64,000 nt of DNA from Mesorhizobium ciceri biovar biserrulae WSM1271 (GCF_000185905.1 NC_014918.1:124001-188000); one strand, 5' to 3'. Shown: positions 17,723-26,812, numbered from the stretch's first letter. Translations and numbers: made by a program. The notes: generated by a model not told the origin, from the sequence alone.

Positions 17723-18328
17723 TCAGCCTAGCCTCGGCACCCAGTAGATGAGCAGATAGATCGGAATCCAGGTCAGGACCACGAAGTCCCAGTAGAAGAC
17801 ATTGTCGCCGACATCGCCGAAGCGACGGCCGCTATAGCCGTGGCGCGTGAACATCAGCACAGTCAGCACGATAGTGTCGCCGACATCGGTGATGAGATGG
17901 GTGGTGTGCAGCCCGAGCAGCACCCAGAGCATCGATCCATAGGCATTGGTGTCCCAATAGATGTTGAGGGCCGGGAATTCGAACCAGCGCACGACGAGCG
18001 GAGCGATGCCGAGCAGCGACATGACCATCAGCCCGATCCGCACCGGCACCATCGAACATTGCTTGGCATAGCGGTGGAGGATGTGGTTAGGCACAAGGCT
18101 GACGATGAACAAAATGGTGACGATCGTTCCGGGCCAATGGTTCGGGCGCGGTGCGCTGAGCGGCCAGTCTGGCCATGACTGCGCAAGGTAGAGATAAGCG
18201 CCGGCCGCCAGCGCGAAGCCCGTGCCTTCCAGCGCCATGAAACCCAGCGTGCCCCACCAGGTCGGGCTGCGCGGACCGTGCCCGAAGGTGGGCAGGCCAG
18301 AAAGATCGGCGGCGGCGCGCTGCTTCAT
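17723..18328 (-). CDS. ctaE: Cytochrome c oxidase subunit III
   Basis: A 201-residue membrane protein with five predicted helices. The family signature is visible near the N-terminus (WWGTLGFMALEGTGFALAAG) and near the end (LGLHTTHLITDVGDT then FYWDFVVLTWIPIYLLIYW). It is shorter than the 260-residue mitochondrial type, matching the compact bacterial form. The ATG at 18328 overlaps the subunit I stop by four bases. Subunit III stabilises turnover of the subunit I site. Confidence 0.9.
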   Translation of the reverse strand: MKQRAAADLSGLPTFGHGPRSPTWWGTLGFMALEGTGFALAAGAYLYLAQSWPDWPLSAPRPNHWPGTIVTILFIVSLVPNHILHRYAKQCSMVPVRIGLMVMSLLGIAPLVVRWFEFPALNIYWDTNAYGSMLWVLLGLHTTHLITDVGDTIVLTVLMFTRHGYSGRRFGDVGDNVFYWDFVVLTWIPIYLLIYWVPRLG

Positions 18329-20301
18329 TCCTCGTCCTCCGGATCGCCCTTGGGCCAGAACCATCCGATCAACGTGATGGCGATTGGCGCGGCGCCCCAG
18401 ACGATCGCCCAGGGCGTGAAGATTGAATAGAGAAACGTGCCGCCGACGGCCAGCGCCGCTAAAAGCGGCCAGATCGAAGGGGCGGCCGATTTCTCGCGAA
18501 TGTCGGGATGAGCTTCGGCCACGGTCGAGATGAGGAGTTCGCGCGCGTCGACGCGGAGCCCGGTCGCTACAGGGAGCGCCTCGCGCTCGGCCCAGAGCGG
18601 CTCGATATGAGTCACGATGGGAATGCGTGCGAAATTATAGCTCGGCGGCGGCGAGGATGTTGCCCACTCCAAGGTTCCTGCGTCCCACGGATTGTTGCCG
18701 GCTGAGGTGCCTTTCAACGCGCCATGCACAAGGTTGAAGGTGAACAGGACAAAGCTCAGGAAGAAGAGTAACGCCCCAGCCGAGATGAAAAGGTTGATGT
18801 TGCCCCAGCCAAGCTCGGCCGGATAGGTGTAGACACGTCGTGGCATGCCCCACAGGCCGACCAGATGCATCGGGAAAAAGGCTGCATTGAACCCGATGAA
18901 GGCCAGCCAGAAATGCCACCGCCCGAGGCGTTCGCTCATCATGCGGCCGGTGACCTTCGGGAACCAGAAATAAGCCGCGCCAAGCAGCGGGAACACCGAG
19001 CCGCCGATCAGCACGTAATGGAAATGAGCGACGACGAAATAGGTGTCGTGGACCTGAAGATCCAACGGCACTGAGGCGAGCATCACGCCCGTCAGCCCGC
19101 CGATGACGAAGATGAAGAAAAAGCCGAAGACGAACAGCAACGGAGTTCGGATCACCGGTCTGCCGTCCCATAATGTTGCCAGCCAGCAGAAGATCTGTAC
19201 GCCGTTCGGGATGGCGATCATCATGCTGGATGCGGTGAAGAAGCTGGCGCCAAGCTTTGGCAGGCCGGTGGCGAACATGTGATGGACCCAAAGCCCGAAC
19301 GAAAGGAAGCCGACCGCGATCAGCGACAGGACCAGCCCGAGATGACCGAATGTCGGTCGCCTGGCGAAAACAGGAATGATCGAGGACACCATGCCCGTCG
19401 CCGGCAGGAAGATGATGTAAACTTCCGGATGGCCGAAGAACCAGAAGAGGTGTTGGAACAGCAGAGCATCCCCACCTTCGGCCGGGTTGAAGATGTGCGT
19501 GCCAACCAGCCGGTCAAGGATCAGGAAAGTCGAGGTGATCATCACCGCCGGCATCGCGAAGACGACGACGAAGGAAGTGACCAGCATCGCCCAGACATAG
19601 AGCGGGATCTTGTCCAGCGACATGCCGGGGGCTCGCTGCTTGAAGACCGTGACGATGGTCGCCACCGCGACGGCCAGTGACGACACTTCGGTATAGGTGA
19701 TCATCTGCGCCCAGACGTCAGCCCGCTTGCCCGGTGCGAATTCGGGGCCGGACAGCGGCACGTAGGCGAACCAGCCCACATCAGGGGCCATGTTGAGGGC
19801 GAAGGACACCCAGGCGAAAGCGCCGCCCGAGACGTAGACCCAATAGCTGAACGCGTTCAGGCGCGGAAACGCGATGTTGCGGGTGCCGACCATCAGCGGC
19901 ACCAGGTAGATCCCGGTCGCCTGCACGATGGGCACGGCGAACAGAAACATCATCGTAACGCCATGCATGGTGAACAGCTGATTGTAGAGGTCGGGCCCGA
20001 TCAGCCCGCGTTGCGGTCCAGAAAGCTGGATGCGCATGACGACAGCGTTGAGGCCGCCAAGACCAAGGAACACGAAAGCGGTGATCAAATAGCGTCGTGC
20101 GATCACCTTGTGATCGACGCTCGACAAGGCTCCGACGATGCCGGATGGCGTCCGCCAGGTGCGCTCGAGCCAGCGATGCAGGCCGGCATCATCCATGCCG
20201 GTGTCGCGCGGTCCGTCATGCTCGGGCGCGATGTCGCCTTTTGCAGATACCTTGCGCTCCGGCGGCAGGTCGCGTTGGCTTGTGAGATCCGCGCTGCTCA
20301 T
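18325..20301 (-). CDS. ctaD: Cytochrome c oxidase subunit I (aa3-type, A1 class)
   Basis: A 658-residue haem-copper oxidase subunit with all metal ligands visible: His113 (FTMHG) and His428 for haem a, His426 for haem a3 (VVAHFHYVL), and His291, His340 and His341 for CuB. The GHPEVY motif gives Glu293 of the D proton channel and the cross-linked Tyr295, placing it in class A1. It is about 100 residues longer than usual. The extra parts are a polar 50-residue N-terminus and a C-terminal tail with two more membrane helices (about 610-650). It overlaps both neighbours by four bases. Confidence 0.96.
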   Translation of the reverse strand: MSSADLTSQRDLPPERKVSAKGDIAPEHDGPRDTGMDDAGLHRWLERTWRTPSGIVGALSSVDHKVIARRYLITAFVFLGLGGLNAVVMRIQLSGPQRGLIGPDLYNQLFTMHGVTMMFLFAVPIVQATGIYLVPLMVGTRNIAFPRLNAFSYWVYVSGGAFAWVSFALNMAPDVGWFAYVPLSGPEFAPGKRADVWAQMITYTEVSSLAVAVATIVTVFKQRAPGMSLDKIPLYVWAMLVTSFVVVFAMPAVMITSTFLILDRLVGTHIFNPAEGGDALLFQHLFWFFGHPEVYIIFLPATGMVSSIIPVFARRPTFGHLGLVLSLIAVGFLSFGLWVHHMFATGLPKLGASFFTASSMMIAIPNGVQIFCWLATLWDGRPVIRTPLLFVFGFFFIFVIGGLTGVMLASVPLDLQVHDTYFVVAHFHYVLIGGSVFPLLGAAYFWFPKVTGRMMSERLGRWHFWLAFIGFNAAFFPMHLVGLWGMPRRVYTYPAELGWGNINLFISAGALLFFLSFVLFTFNLVHGALKGTSAGNNPWDAGTLEWATSSPPPSYNFARIPIVTHIEPLWAEREALPVATGLRVDARELLISTVAEAHPDIREKSAAPSIWPLLAALAVGGTFLYSIFTPWAIVWGAAPIAITLIGWFWPKGDPEDEE

Positions 20302-21308
20302 TTCAGACCCTCGAGATAGGCGACCACGGCATTGAGCTCATCGCCGCTGAGCTCCACCACCGGCATGTGGGAGCCGGGCTTGATGCCTTGCGGGTCGGCT
20401 ATCCAGGCGGCGAGATTGCCGCGGCTCATCGTCAAGGTCCCGGCAGCGAGCGTCTGCCGGCTGGCTATGTGGGTGAGATCGGGAGCCACCGTTCCGCCGG
20501 CCGGCGTCCCCCCGATCCTGTGACACATCACGCAGGGGCGTTTGAGGAACAGGTCCGCACCGACCTTGGCTTCGCCGCTCGCCGGCGCGCCGGCCGGCTG
20601 CAACTGGTCGTTCAGCCAGGCATCGAATTTCGGGCGCGGCTCGGCGATGATGAAGGTGCCCATGTTGGCGTGCTGCGCACCGCAGAATTCAGCGCATTGA
20701 CCACGGTAGACGCCTGGCTTGTCCGCCTTGATATCCAGGACGTTCATGTGGCCCGGGATAAGATCGAGCTTGCCGGCCAAGCTTGGGATCCAGAAGGAAT
20801 GGATCACATCGGTCGAGGTCAAAAGCAGCCGCACCGGCTCGCCGGCAGGGATATGAATCTCGTTTGCCGTCGTCAGGATGCGGCTCGGCGTAGCATCCTC
20901 GTAGCGCACCTCCCACCACCACTGGTGCCCGGTCACCCTGATTGTCAGCGCAGCCTCCGAGCCGATCGCAGCCAGCGTCCTGTTGGCGAAAAAGCTTAGC
21001 AGCGTCAGTCCGATCAGGATGATGGTGGTCACTCCGACGGCGGACACGACCACGCGCATCTTGCCGCGTTCGGCCGCTTCGTCGAGTAGGAGGGGTTCAT
21101 CGCCGGAACGCGATCGCATGACCAGCGGTGCTGCGAGAGCGATCATCACCAGCGCCCAAACAACCGCGCAAAGCGCGGTAAAGAACCAGATGAGCCAGGC
21201 CAGCTCGCCGGCTGCGGGGCCCTTCGGGTCAAGCGCCGACTGCCAGCCTGCGCATCCCTGCAGAAACAGGACACAGAAGGCGAAGGCCATCGAGGCCGGG
21301 CGCTTCAC
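20298..21308 (-). CDS. ctaC: Cytochrome c oxidase subunit II with fused cytochrome c domain (caa3-like)
   Basis: A 336-residue lipoprotein (lipobox LQGC, Cys19) with two membrane helices (about 33-65 and 86-108). The CuA cupredoxin domain has all ligands visible: His170, Cys205, Cys209, His213 and Met216 in GQCAEFCGAQHANM. A C-terminal cytochrome c domain carries CVMCH (Cys259, Cys262, His263). The fused haem domain makes this a caa3-like oxidase able to take electrons from another cytochrome directly. Overlaps of four bases on both sides show tight coupling. Confidence 0.95.
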   Translation of the reverse strand: MKRPASMAFAFCVLFLQGCAGWQSALDPKGPAAGELAWLIWFFTALCAVVWALVMIALAAPLVMRSRSGDEPLLLDEAAERGKMRVVVSAVGVTTIILIGLTLLSFFANRTLAAIGSEAALTIRVTGHQWWWEVRYEDATPSRILTTANEIHIPAGEPVRLLLTSTDVIHSFWIPSLAGKLDLIPGHMNVLDIKADKPGVYRGQCAEFCGAQHANMGTFIIAEPRPKFDAWLNDQLQPAGAPASGEAKVGADLFLKRPCVMCHRIGGTPAGGTVAPDLTHIASRQTLAAGTLTMSRGNLAAWIADPQGIKPGSHMPVVELSGDELNAVVAYLEGLK

Positions 21309-21838
21309 GGTGATTTGCCCAGTGTCGCGGCATCCGGCAGGCGGTTTTCCGAGGGATGCACCATCATGTCGTCATTGCGTTGCGGCGCGGCGGAAGACGG
21401 CGCGTTGCCGCCCAGTGCGCGCACGAAGGCCGCCAGCTCCCATATCTGGTCGTCGGGTATCTTCTGGCCGAAGCTTGGCATCCCGTTGGGCCTGCCGTCG
21501 CGGATCGTGGCGTGGATGCTTTCCATCGAGCTGCCATAGATCCACTTCTCGTCCATGAGCGCCGGACCCATGCCGCCACCGCCATTGGCATGGCAGCCCG
21601 AGCAGTTGAACCAGCCGAACAGGCGTTTGCCCTCGCTCATGTGGAAGGCGTTAGCCTCGAAGCTCGCCGCCTTGTTGTCGGTGGGGGAGGGTCGCTGTCC
21701 GCCCGGCTCCAACGTGGTCACAGGCGTCGGCTGCTCACCTGAGCCGAGCGCCGATTGCGGTCGCGTGTCGCGCTCCTCGCGCTGGCAGGCGACCAGGGCC
21801 AGTGTCAAGGGCAGCAACATCGCCAGAGCGCGCCTCAT
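21305..21838 (-). CDS. Lipoprotein cytochrome c
   Basis: A 177-residue protein with a lipoprotein signal (LALVAC, Cys18), a disordered Pro/Gln/Thr-rich linker to about residue 60, and a class I cytochrome c domain with CSGCH (Cys79, Cys82, His83). The probable Met ligand is in GRPNGMPSFG. It lies between the dehydrogenase/XoxJ pair and the oxidase genes, and probably accepts electrons from the PQQ enzyme in the way MxaG/XoxG-type cytochromes do. The sequence is not close to classical XoxG by eye. It overlaps both neighbours by four bases. Confidence 0.9.
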   Translation of the reverse strand: MRRALAMLLPLTLALVACQREERDTRPQSALGSGEQPTPVTTLEPGGQRPSPTDNKAASFEANAFHMSEGKRLFGWFNCSGCHANGGGGMGPALMDEKWIYGSSMESIHATIRDGRPNGMPSFGQKIPDDQIWELAAFVRALGGNAPSSAAPQRNDDMMVHPSENRLPDAATLGKSP

Positions 21839-22704
21839 CGGGCCGGTCTCCCGGCCATGTCCAGACGCGGTACGCCGTATCGCGCCAGAACCGCGTCGAT
21901 CTCGGCCTTGTGTCGGGCAAGCGCGCTATTCACATCGCCACGCAGCGCATCGTCCTCGCGTCGAACACCCATTGAGATGTCGTACATCAGCGGCAGTTGC
22001 GGTCCATCGATGCGAGGCGTGACCGGCGTGATCCGGAGCGGCACCTTTTGCCTCTGGGCGAAATAGCCGGCGAGCGGACCCCAGACCACGGCAAGGTCGA
22101 TCTCGCCGTTCGCGACAGCTTCGACGATGCGCGCCGGCGGGTTGGGAGCAGAGTAGTCGCCATAGACGGGGTAGCCGATGAGGTGCCCGACAATGCCGCG
22201 GCGGCCAAGCGCCTGGACAGGCGGCGAGTTGGCGCCATCGTCGCCGATGAGCTGAACACCGATGCGCAATTCTTGCAACCGCGGGTCGTTGAAGGACGTC
22301 ACGTCCGGGCCGTCCTGGCGGGTCACGAAGACATAGGACGAACGGTAGTAGGGCGTGGTGGTGCGCAGCATTTCGAGATTGGCAGGCGTGCCGGGCACGA
22401 GATCGCAAAGGCCTGCCTTCAGCGTGTTGCGGATGAAGCCACGGCGCTGCGCCCACCAGGTATACGTCAGCTTGGCGCCAAGATCAGTGGCGACAATTTC
22501 CGCGATCCTGTTCTCGAACCCTTGACCGGCCGCGTTGGAAAACGGCATGTTGTTCGGGTCGGCGCACACTCTCAATTCACGTGCGTTGGCAACAGCCGGA
22601 AAGAGCAACAAGGCGAGCCCGGCCATGCCGATCGCCACCCGTTGGAACGCCTTTCGCGCCGGACGTACGGTCAAGTTCAATCCATCAAGGCAGCCGGAAC
22701 ACAT
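21835..22704 (-). CDS. Quinoprotein-associated periplasmic binding protein (MxaJ/XoxJ-like)
   Basis: A 289-residue periplasmic solute-binding-fold protein. It has a hydrophobic signal region (about 24-42, ending AVANA) and a mature start RELRVCADPNNMPFSNAAGQG, the signature of the quinoprotein-dehydrogenase-associated family that includes MxaJ and XoxJ. Such proteins are thought to help activate or mature PQQ alcohol dehydrogenases. There is no transporter gene nearby, which supports the dehydrogenase link. The ATG at 22704 lies 20 bases inside the end of the dehydrogenase gene; a later TTG near 22680 is possible. Confidence 0.9.
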   Translation of the reverse strand: MCSGCLDGLNLTVRPARKAFQRVAIGMAGLALLLFPAVANARELRVCADPNNMPFSNAAGQGFENRIAEIVATDLGAKLTYTWWAQRRGFIRNTLKAGLCDLVPGTPANLEMLRTTTPYYRSSYVFVTRQDGPDVTSFNDPRLQELRIGVQLIGDDGANSPPVQALGRRGIVGHLIGYPVYGDYSAPNPPARIVEAVANGEIDLAVVWGPLAGYFAQRQKVPLRITPVTPRIDGPQLPLMYDISMGVRREDDALRGDVNSALARHKAEIDAVLARYGVPRLDMAGRPAR

Positions 22705-24565
22705 AAAGCGTGCCTCCCGCCGTGGTAGCGTTCTTCAGATCCTTCATCGCGTTGACGAAGCCCAGTGCCGCGGTGGCATCGCGTGGGTCTAAGTCGCCCG
22801 AAACGATGGCGCCGGCCCAGCCACCGACGCCTGACAGAATTGCGACATACTGGTGCCCATCGGGGCCGCGATAGGTTATTGGCTGGCCGATGATGCCGGA
22901 CGACGTCTTGAACTGCCAAAGCAGATCGCCGGTCCTGGCGCTGACCGCCTTGAACCAGCCTTCCATGGTCCCGTAAAAGACGACATCGCCGGCAGTGACG
23001 ACGGTGCCGCTCCATACCGGAAAGTTCTCCTTCAGGACCCAGGCCGGCTTGGCGGCGGAAACATCCCAGGCGGTAAAAGCACCACGATTGCCGCCCGGCC
23101 CGGGGATCATGCGTACGTTCATGCCGACATAGGGCGTGCCTGCGATGTAGTTTACCTCGACGCCTTCTTCATCCATGCAGAGATTGTTGTGGGGGATATA
23201 GAGCAGGCCGGTCCTCGGCGAAAACGCCGATGGCTGCCAGTCCTTGAGGCCGGATGCCGTCGGACAAATGTCTCGGACCACCTTGCCGGTGCCGGTTCTC
23301 TTGTCAGGGTTTGCAATCAGGCGGCCGGTCTTCAGATCGACGCCTTTGCTGGAATTGACCGGGCCATAGGCTGTGGCCGATAGCACCTCTCCAGTGGTCC
23401 GATCGAGGATATAGAGGTAGCCGTTGCGTTCCGGTCGGACAAGGACCCTGCGCGGCTTGCCTTGCCAGGTCATGTCCAGAAGGATCTGCTCGTTGATGCC
23501 GTCATAGTCATGGAGGTCATGCGGGCTCCACTGATAGAACCACTTCGCCGCTCCGGTATCGGCGTCACGCGCGAAAATACCGGACGTCCATTTGTTGTCG
23601 CCTGGCCGCAAATCCGGATTCCACGGTCCTGGATTGCCCGTGCCGTGGAAGATCAGGTTCAACTCCGGATCGTAGGAGATCCAGCCCCACATATTGCCGC
23701 CGCCGATCTTCCAGGCTTCCGGTGGCCATGTCGTCACGCCAAGGTCTGTGCCCCTGTCCATGTCGTAGTGGGGCTTGAAGTCCGGGCCGATCAGCACATC
23801 CTTGTCGGGTCCAGTGCCATAAGCCGTCCAGACAACATGCCCGTCTCCGGCATCCAGCGCCTTGACCCAGCCGCGGACGCCCATTTCGCCGCCGGAATTG
23901 CCGACCAGAACTTTGCCCTTCACCACCAGCGGCGCCATGGTGATGGTCTCGCCGATGTTGATGTTGCCGATATGAGTGTTCCAGATCGGCTTGCCCGTAT
24001 TGGCATCGAGCGCGATCGTGTGGCCGTCCAGCGTGTTGAAGAAGATGCGTCCGTTGGCGAAGGCCGCTCCGCGGTTGACGACATCGCAGCAGGCCACTCC
24101 TTGTGCCGCCGGCTCGGGGTTGGGCTCGTACTTCCACTTCATCGGCGCGCCCGGCCTGGAAAGGTCGAGCGCGTAGACGATGTTGGGAAAGGGCGTGACG
24201 ATGTACATGTTGTTGCCGACGACCAGCGGCGCTGCTTCCTGGCCCTTGTTTACGCCGGTCGAGAAGGTGAAGGCGACCTGCAGGTTCTTGACGTTGCCTT
24301 CGTTGATCTCGCTGAGTTCGCTGAAGCGGGTCGACGCGTAGTTCTTGGCCGGCATTGTCCATTGCCCGTCATCGGGTGGCGCCGCGGCGGCGGGCGGCGC
24401 GATAGCCGCCGCCGATGCGGGCTCCGAGGCACCGCTCAGAAACAGGCCGCATGCCAGCAGCATCACCGAGAGTATGCCCGTGCGAAAGGAATTCTCGGTC
24501 GCCAATGCGCGGGCGCCGTGTCCTGCGTCAACGCGCGCTGGTGCCGGGTGCAGCATGCCTTTCAT
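22685..24565 (-). CDS. PQQ-dependent alcohol dehydrogenase, lanthanide type (XoxF/ExaF-like)
   Basis: A 626-residue periplasmic quinoprotein with a hydrophobic signal (about 30-54). It carries the start QWTMPAKNYASTRFSELSEI and the vicinal disulphide Cys159-Cys160 (GVACCDVV). The metal ligands are Glu227 (GGEMGVRG) and Asn311 (GTGNPGPWN), and the catalytic pair is HDYDGIN. Asp353 is the base and Asp355 fills the place that is Ala in calcium-type MxaF; that extra Asp marks lanthanide-dependent enzymes. Tryptophan-docking blades are visible throughout. The alcohol substrate cannot be read from sequence. Its ATG overlaps the stop of the GlcG-like gene by four bases. No pqq genes are in the window. 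Confidence 0.92.
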   Translation of the reverse strand: MKGMLHPAPARVDAGHGARALATENSFRTGILSVMLLACGLFLSGASEPASAAAIAPPAAAAPPDDGQWTMPAKNYASTRFSELSEINEGNVKNLQVAFTFSTGVNKGQEAAPLVVGNNMYIVTPFPNIVYALDLSRPGAPMKWKYEPNPEPAAQGVACCDVVNRGAAFANGRIFFNTLDGHTIALDANTGKPIWNTHIGNINIGETITMAPLVVKGKVLVGNSGGEMGVRGWVKALDAGDGHVVWTAYGTGPDKDVLIGPDFKPHYDMDRGTDLGVTTWPPEAWKIGGGNMWGWISYDPELNLIFHGTGNPGPWNPDLRPGDNKWTSGIFARDADTGAAKWFYQWSPHDLHDYDGINEQILLDMTWQGKPRRVLVRPERNGYLYILDRTTGEVLSATAYGPVNSSKGVDLKTGRLIANPDKRTGTGKVVRDICPTASGLKDWQPSAFSPRTGLLYIPHNNLCMDEEGVEVNYIAGTPYVGMNVRMIPGPGGNRGAFTAWDVSAAKPAWVLKENFPVWSGTVVTAGDVVFYGTMEGWFKAVSARTGDLLWQFKTSSGIIGQPITYRGPDGHQYVAILSGVGGWAGAIVSGDLDPRDATAALGFVNAMKDLKNATTAGGTLYVFRLP

Positions 24566-25386
24566 TTGTGGATCGAGCCTCCCACGCCGGCGCCGAGCTC
24601 CGCCGCGATGTCAGCCTCGGTGCCGGCACAAAGCGGATGGCCCCAGCCCGAGGCGCTTTTGCCGCCGGGATCGACATCGTAGACGATGGCGTCCTTGCGA
24701 TTGGGATTGACCCCGGCGGGAACCTTGTCGAGGCCAAGCGCCGCGCGAACACGCCAGGCGACATTGTGATCGGCGCATGAGGAATCTCCTGAGACCCCGA
24801 GGCCTCCGACGATGCTCTTGCCGTCATAGAGGGCAAGCCCGCCGCCAAACACGACGACGCCTCCGATTGGCTTGCCGACGAGAGGATCGCTGGCACTTCC
24901 AAACGTTTTGGGATCGCCCGCATAGGCTGCGGCCTGGTTGACCGGGTTGGTCTCCTGCAAGCCGAAAAGCGGCCCGCCCGGCTGCGTCCCCGCGTAGAGA
25001 TTGGCCGTCGATAGGGCCATTTGCGCCAGGCTGAGCCCATTGGCTGTATTGGCCTTCTCCGCCGCGACGAGGCGACTGCCTGGCCATTGCGAATCGGCGG
25101 TGGGACCGCTGAAAGCGATCGCGCACACCGCGCCGTCGCGAGCAACGACAGCGGCCCATTCGTTGGTCTCAAAGCCTCCGTTGGCAGGTCCGCCGCTTGC
25201 TTTCACATTGGCCTTGAGTGCGGCGAGCAGCTTATCGTGGTCGGCCGGGCAGGGCGCCTGTGCCATGGCTGGGCCCTGTGGGAACAGGCCACTCGTCAAC
25301 AACACCAGAGCAAAGGCTGATAGCAAACGCCGACAGCGATACATTGTCCTGCCCATTCGTTCGAGCATCAAAGAACCCCGGAGCAT
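24562..25386 (-). CDS. Secreted GlcG/HbpS-like protein (DUF336 family)
   Basis: A 274-residue protein whose signal peptide begins best at the internal Met at 25344 (MYRCRRLLSAFALVLL, ending AMAQA); three other starts are possible up to 25386. The mature part has the GlcG/HbpS fold: LVAAEKANTANGLSLAQMAL, then GKPIGGVVVFGGGLALYDGK and IVGGLGVSGDSSCADHNVAW. The family includes haem-binding proteins and proteins encoded beside PQQ dehydrogenases, and its exact role there is unclear. It is the first gene of the dehydrogenase-oxidase operon and has an EcfG-type promoter-like site just upstream. Confidence 0.85.
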   Translation of the reverse strand: MLRGSLMLERMGRTMYRCRRLLSAFALVLLTSGLFPQGPAMAQAPCPADHDKLLAALKANVKASGGPANGGFETNEWAAVVARDGAVCAIAFSGPTADSQWPGSRLVAAEKANTANGLSLAQMALSTANLYAGTQPGGPLFGLQETNPVNQAAAYAGDPKTFGSASDPLVGKPIGGVVVFGGGLALYDGKSIVGGLGVSGDSSCADHNVAWRVRAALGLDKVPAGVNPNRKDAIVYDVDPGGKSASGWGHPLCAGTEADIAAELGAGVGGSIHK

Positions 25387-25441
25387 TCTGGCAGCCTGGA
25401 AAATGCGAAAATGAGTCCGTTGTCCAATGCCGTCGCTATTT

Positions 25442-25466
25442 AACTTGGGCGATGCAGCTATGTTCC
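25442..25466 (-). promoter_or_regulatory. EcfG-type promoter-like site for the dehydrogenase-oxidase operon
   Basis: On the minus strand GGAAC (25462-25466), 16 bases, AGTT (25442-25445). It lies 55 bases before the outermost start of the GlcG-like gene and points into the ten-gene operon. Confidence 0.45.
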
Positions 25467-25852
25467 TGCTTTTGCAAAAAATTGCGCAGCCGCGTGCGCC
25501 GATGCAAGGTTGCCGTCTGTCCGTGTCGCTGGCGCAATATCCGCGGCCGAGATCGTGTTACCATTGTGCCGGCACCTATGAACGCTGCGCCAGCATCGCC
25601 AAGGCACCTGCAGGCCTGTAGGCCTCTGGCAATGGGAGAAAACCTGCATGTCTTGAGGACTCGGGCACGCCTTTGCTTGGTCGAGGCTCGCCTACATCCA
25701 ACCAGACGCCTCCAACTGCGGCGGTGTCACGGGCTGGCTGCGGGTGGCAGCACTTTCACGCAAGGCCAGGATTCCCATCTGGAGTCACGGAATGCAGGAA
25801 CTTCCTGTCAGCCTGGTTCACATTTGCGCCTTTGCCCGCAGCGTCAGCCGAT
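25467..25852. other. Intergenic, no gene recognised
   Basis: The spacer between two divergent transcription units. Short frames lack family features. It is flanked by oppositely pointing EcfG-like sites at 25442-25466 and 25853-25878. Confidence 0.45.
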
Positions 25853-25878
25853 GGAACATGATGCCGGTCGCCGCCGTT
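25853..25878 (+). promoter_or_regulatory. EcfG-type promoter-like site (full consensus)
   Basis: GGAAC (25853-25857), 17 bases, CGTT (25875-25878). This is the exact consensus, 22 bases before the ATG at 25901. Confidence 0.55.
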
Positions 25879-25900
25879 GGAAGAGCTTGGAGGCGGCCGC

Positions 25901-26206
25901 ATGCACCTTGTCCAGATCCTGCTTCCTCGTTCCGACAACGCGGGTGAGCCCTTCGCCAAGGAAGACTTCGATCGTGTGAAGGACGAACTCGCCAATACGT
26001 TCAAAGGTGTCACCGCGTATTTTCGGACGCCCGCGGAAGGGGTATGGAGGGAGGGAAAAGAGTCCGACATGGACGAGATTGTCATCTTCGAGGTGATGAC
26101 GGAAGAAGTCGATCTGCCCGATTGGCGAAGGCGCCGAGCGGAGTTGGAGCGCCGTTTCCGGCAGGACGAGATCATCATCCGCTACCTACCGATAGCATTG
26201 GTCTAA
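25901..26206 (+). CDS. Conserved hypothetical protein
   Basis: A 101-residue protein starting [20 protein letters not shown], with GGAGG 8 bases ahead of the ATG. The pattern (strand, helix [15 protein letters not shown], strand [13 protein letters not shown], then DEIVIFEVM and a C-terminal helix with [11 protein letters not shown]) looks like a small alpha/beta ferredoxin-like fold. I recall closely similar proteins of unknown function across alphaproteobacteria. It is monocistronic and has an exact EcfG consensus upstream. Confidence 0.75.
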   Translation: MHLVQILLPRSDNAGEPFAKEDFDRVKDELANTFKGVTAYFRTPAEGVWREGKESDMDEIVIFEVMTEEVDLPDWRRRRAELERRFRQDEIIIRYLPIALV

Positions 26207-26812
26207 AGGTCCAGGCGCCTCCGGGATTGGGTTTTGCCACCCTCCTTCCCGAGCTGAACTGCATTCGAAATCTGCAATGGCCTATTAGAGGTTTAATTAC
26301 GATCCTTTGGACCTGCGTAATTCATTCAGTGGGTCTTCTGTAGGGCATAATATTGCGCATCGGTCGAATTAGAGAGGAAGGAAATATAACATACGTTCCA
26401 TCAACCATTTAGACCGTTTGTCGATGTTTGTACTGATGACACTGTTATTTTACTGGTTGCAAGCCTTGCGAGTCGACCTGACGGGGTCAGTCTGGACAGG
26501 ACCGAACCGCCTGCTTCAAAGGGTTGACCGGAAATGGGCGCATTGTTGGCTGTCCAGTGACTACGCTCCTACGGCGTCGGTCATTTTTCTTTTGCTGCCG
26601 CCGATCGGTTCTGGCCGGTCGGCGCCGTTGTCTTCGCGTCTTTCGAATGCGCTGCTATTGCAGGACCCGCGCCAGTCGACTTGCGCATATCGCCGTTGCC
26701 AACGGGCCGGGCTTCTTGCCGAGTAGTCTTGAAACGAGCGTACCTAGATATCCCATTGATACCTCCCGTGAGATTCGCGTAGCGACGGGCCAGTCTTCGC
26801 CTGGTGGGGCTA
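26207..26812. other. About 600 bases without a recognised gene
   Basis: AT-richer than its surroundings around 26270-26470. A hydrophobic frame beginning near 26424 has no ribosome-binding site and turns Arg/Ser/Pro-rich. No RNA signature is recognised. Confidence 0.45.

Noticed and set aside
26418..26726. Hydrophobic plus-strand frame
   Set aside because: No ribosome-binding site, and composition shifts to Arg/Ser/Pro after 30 residues.
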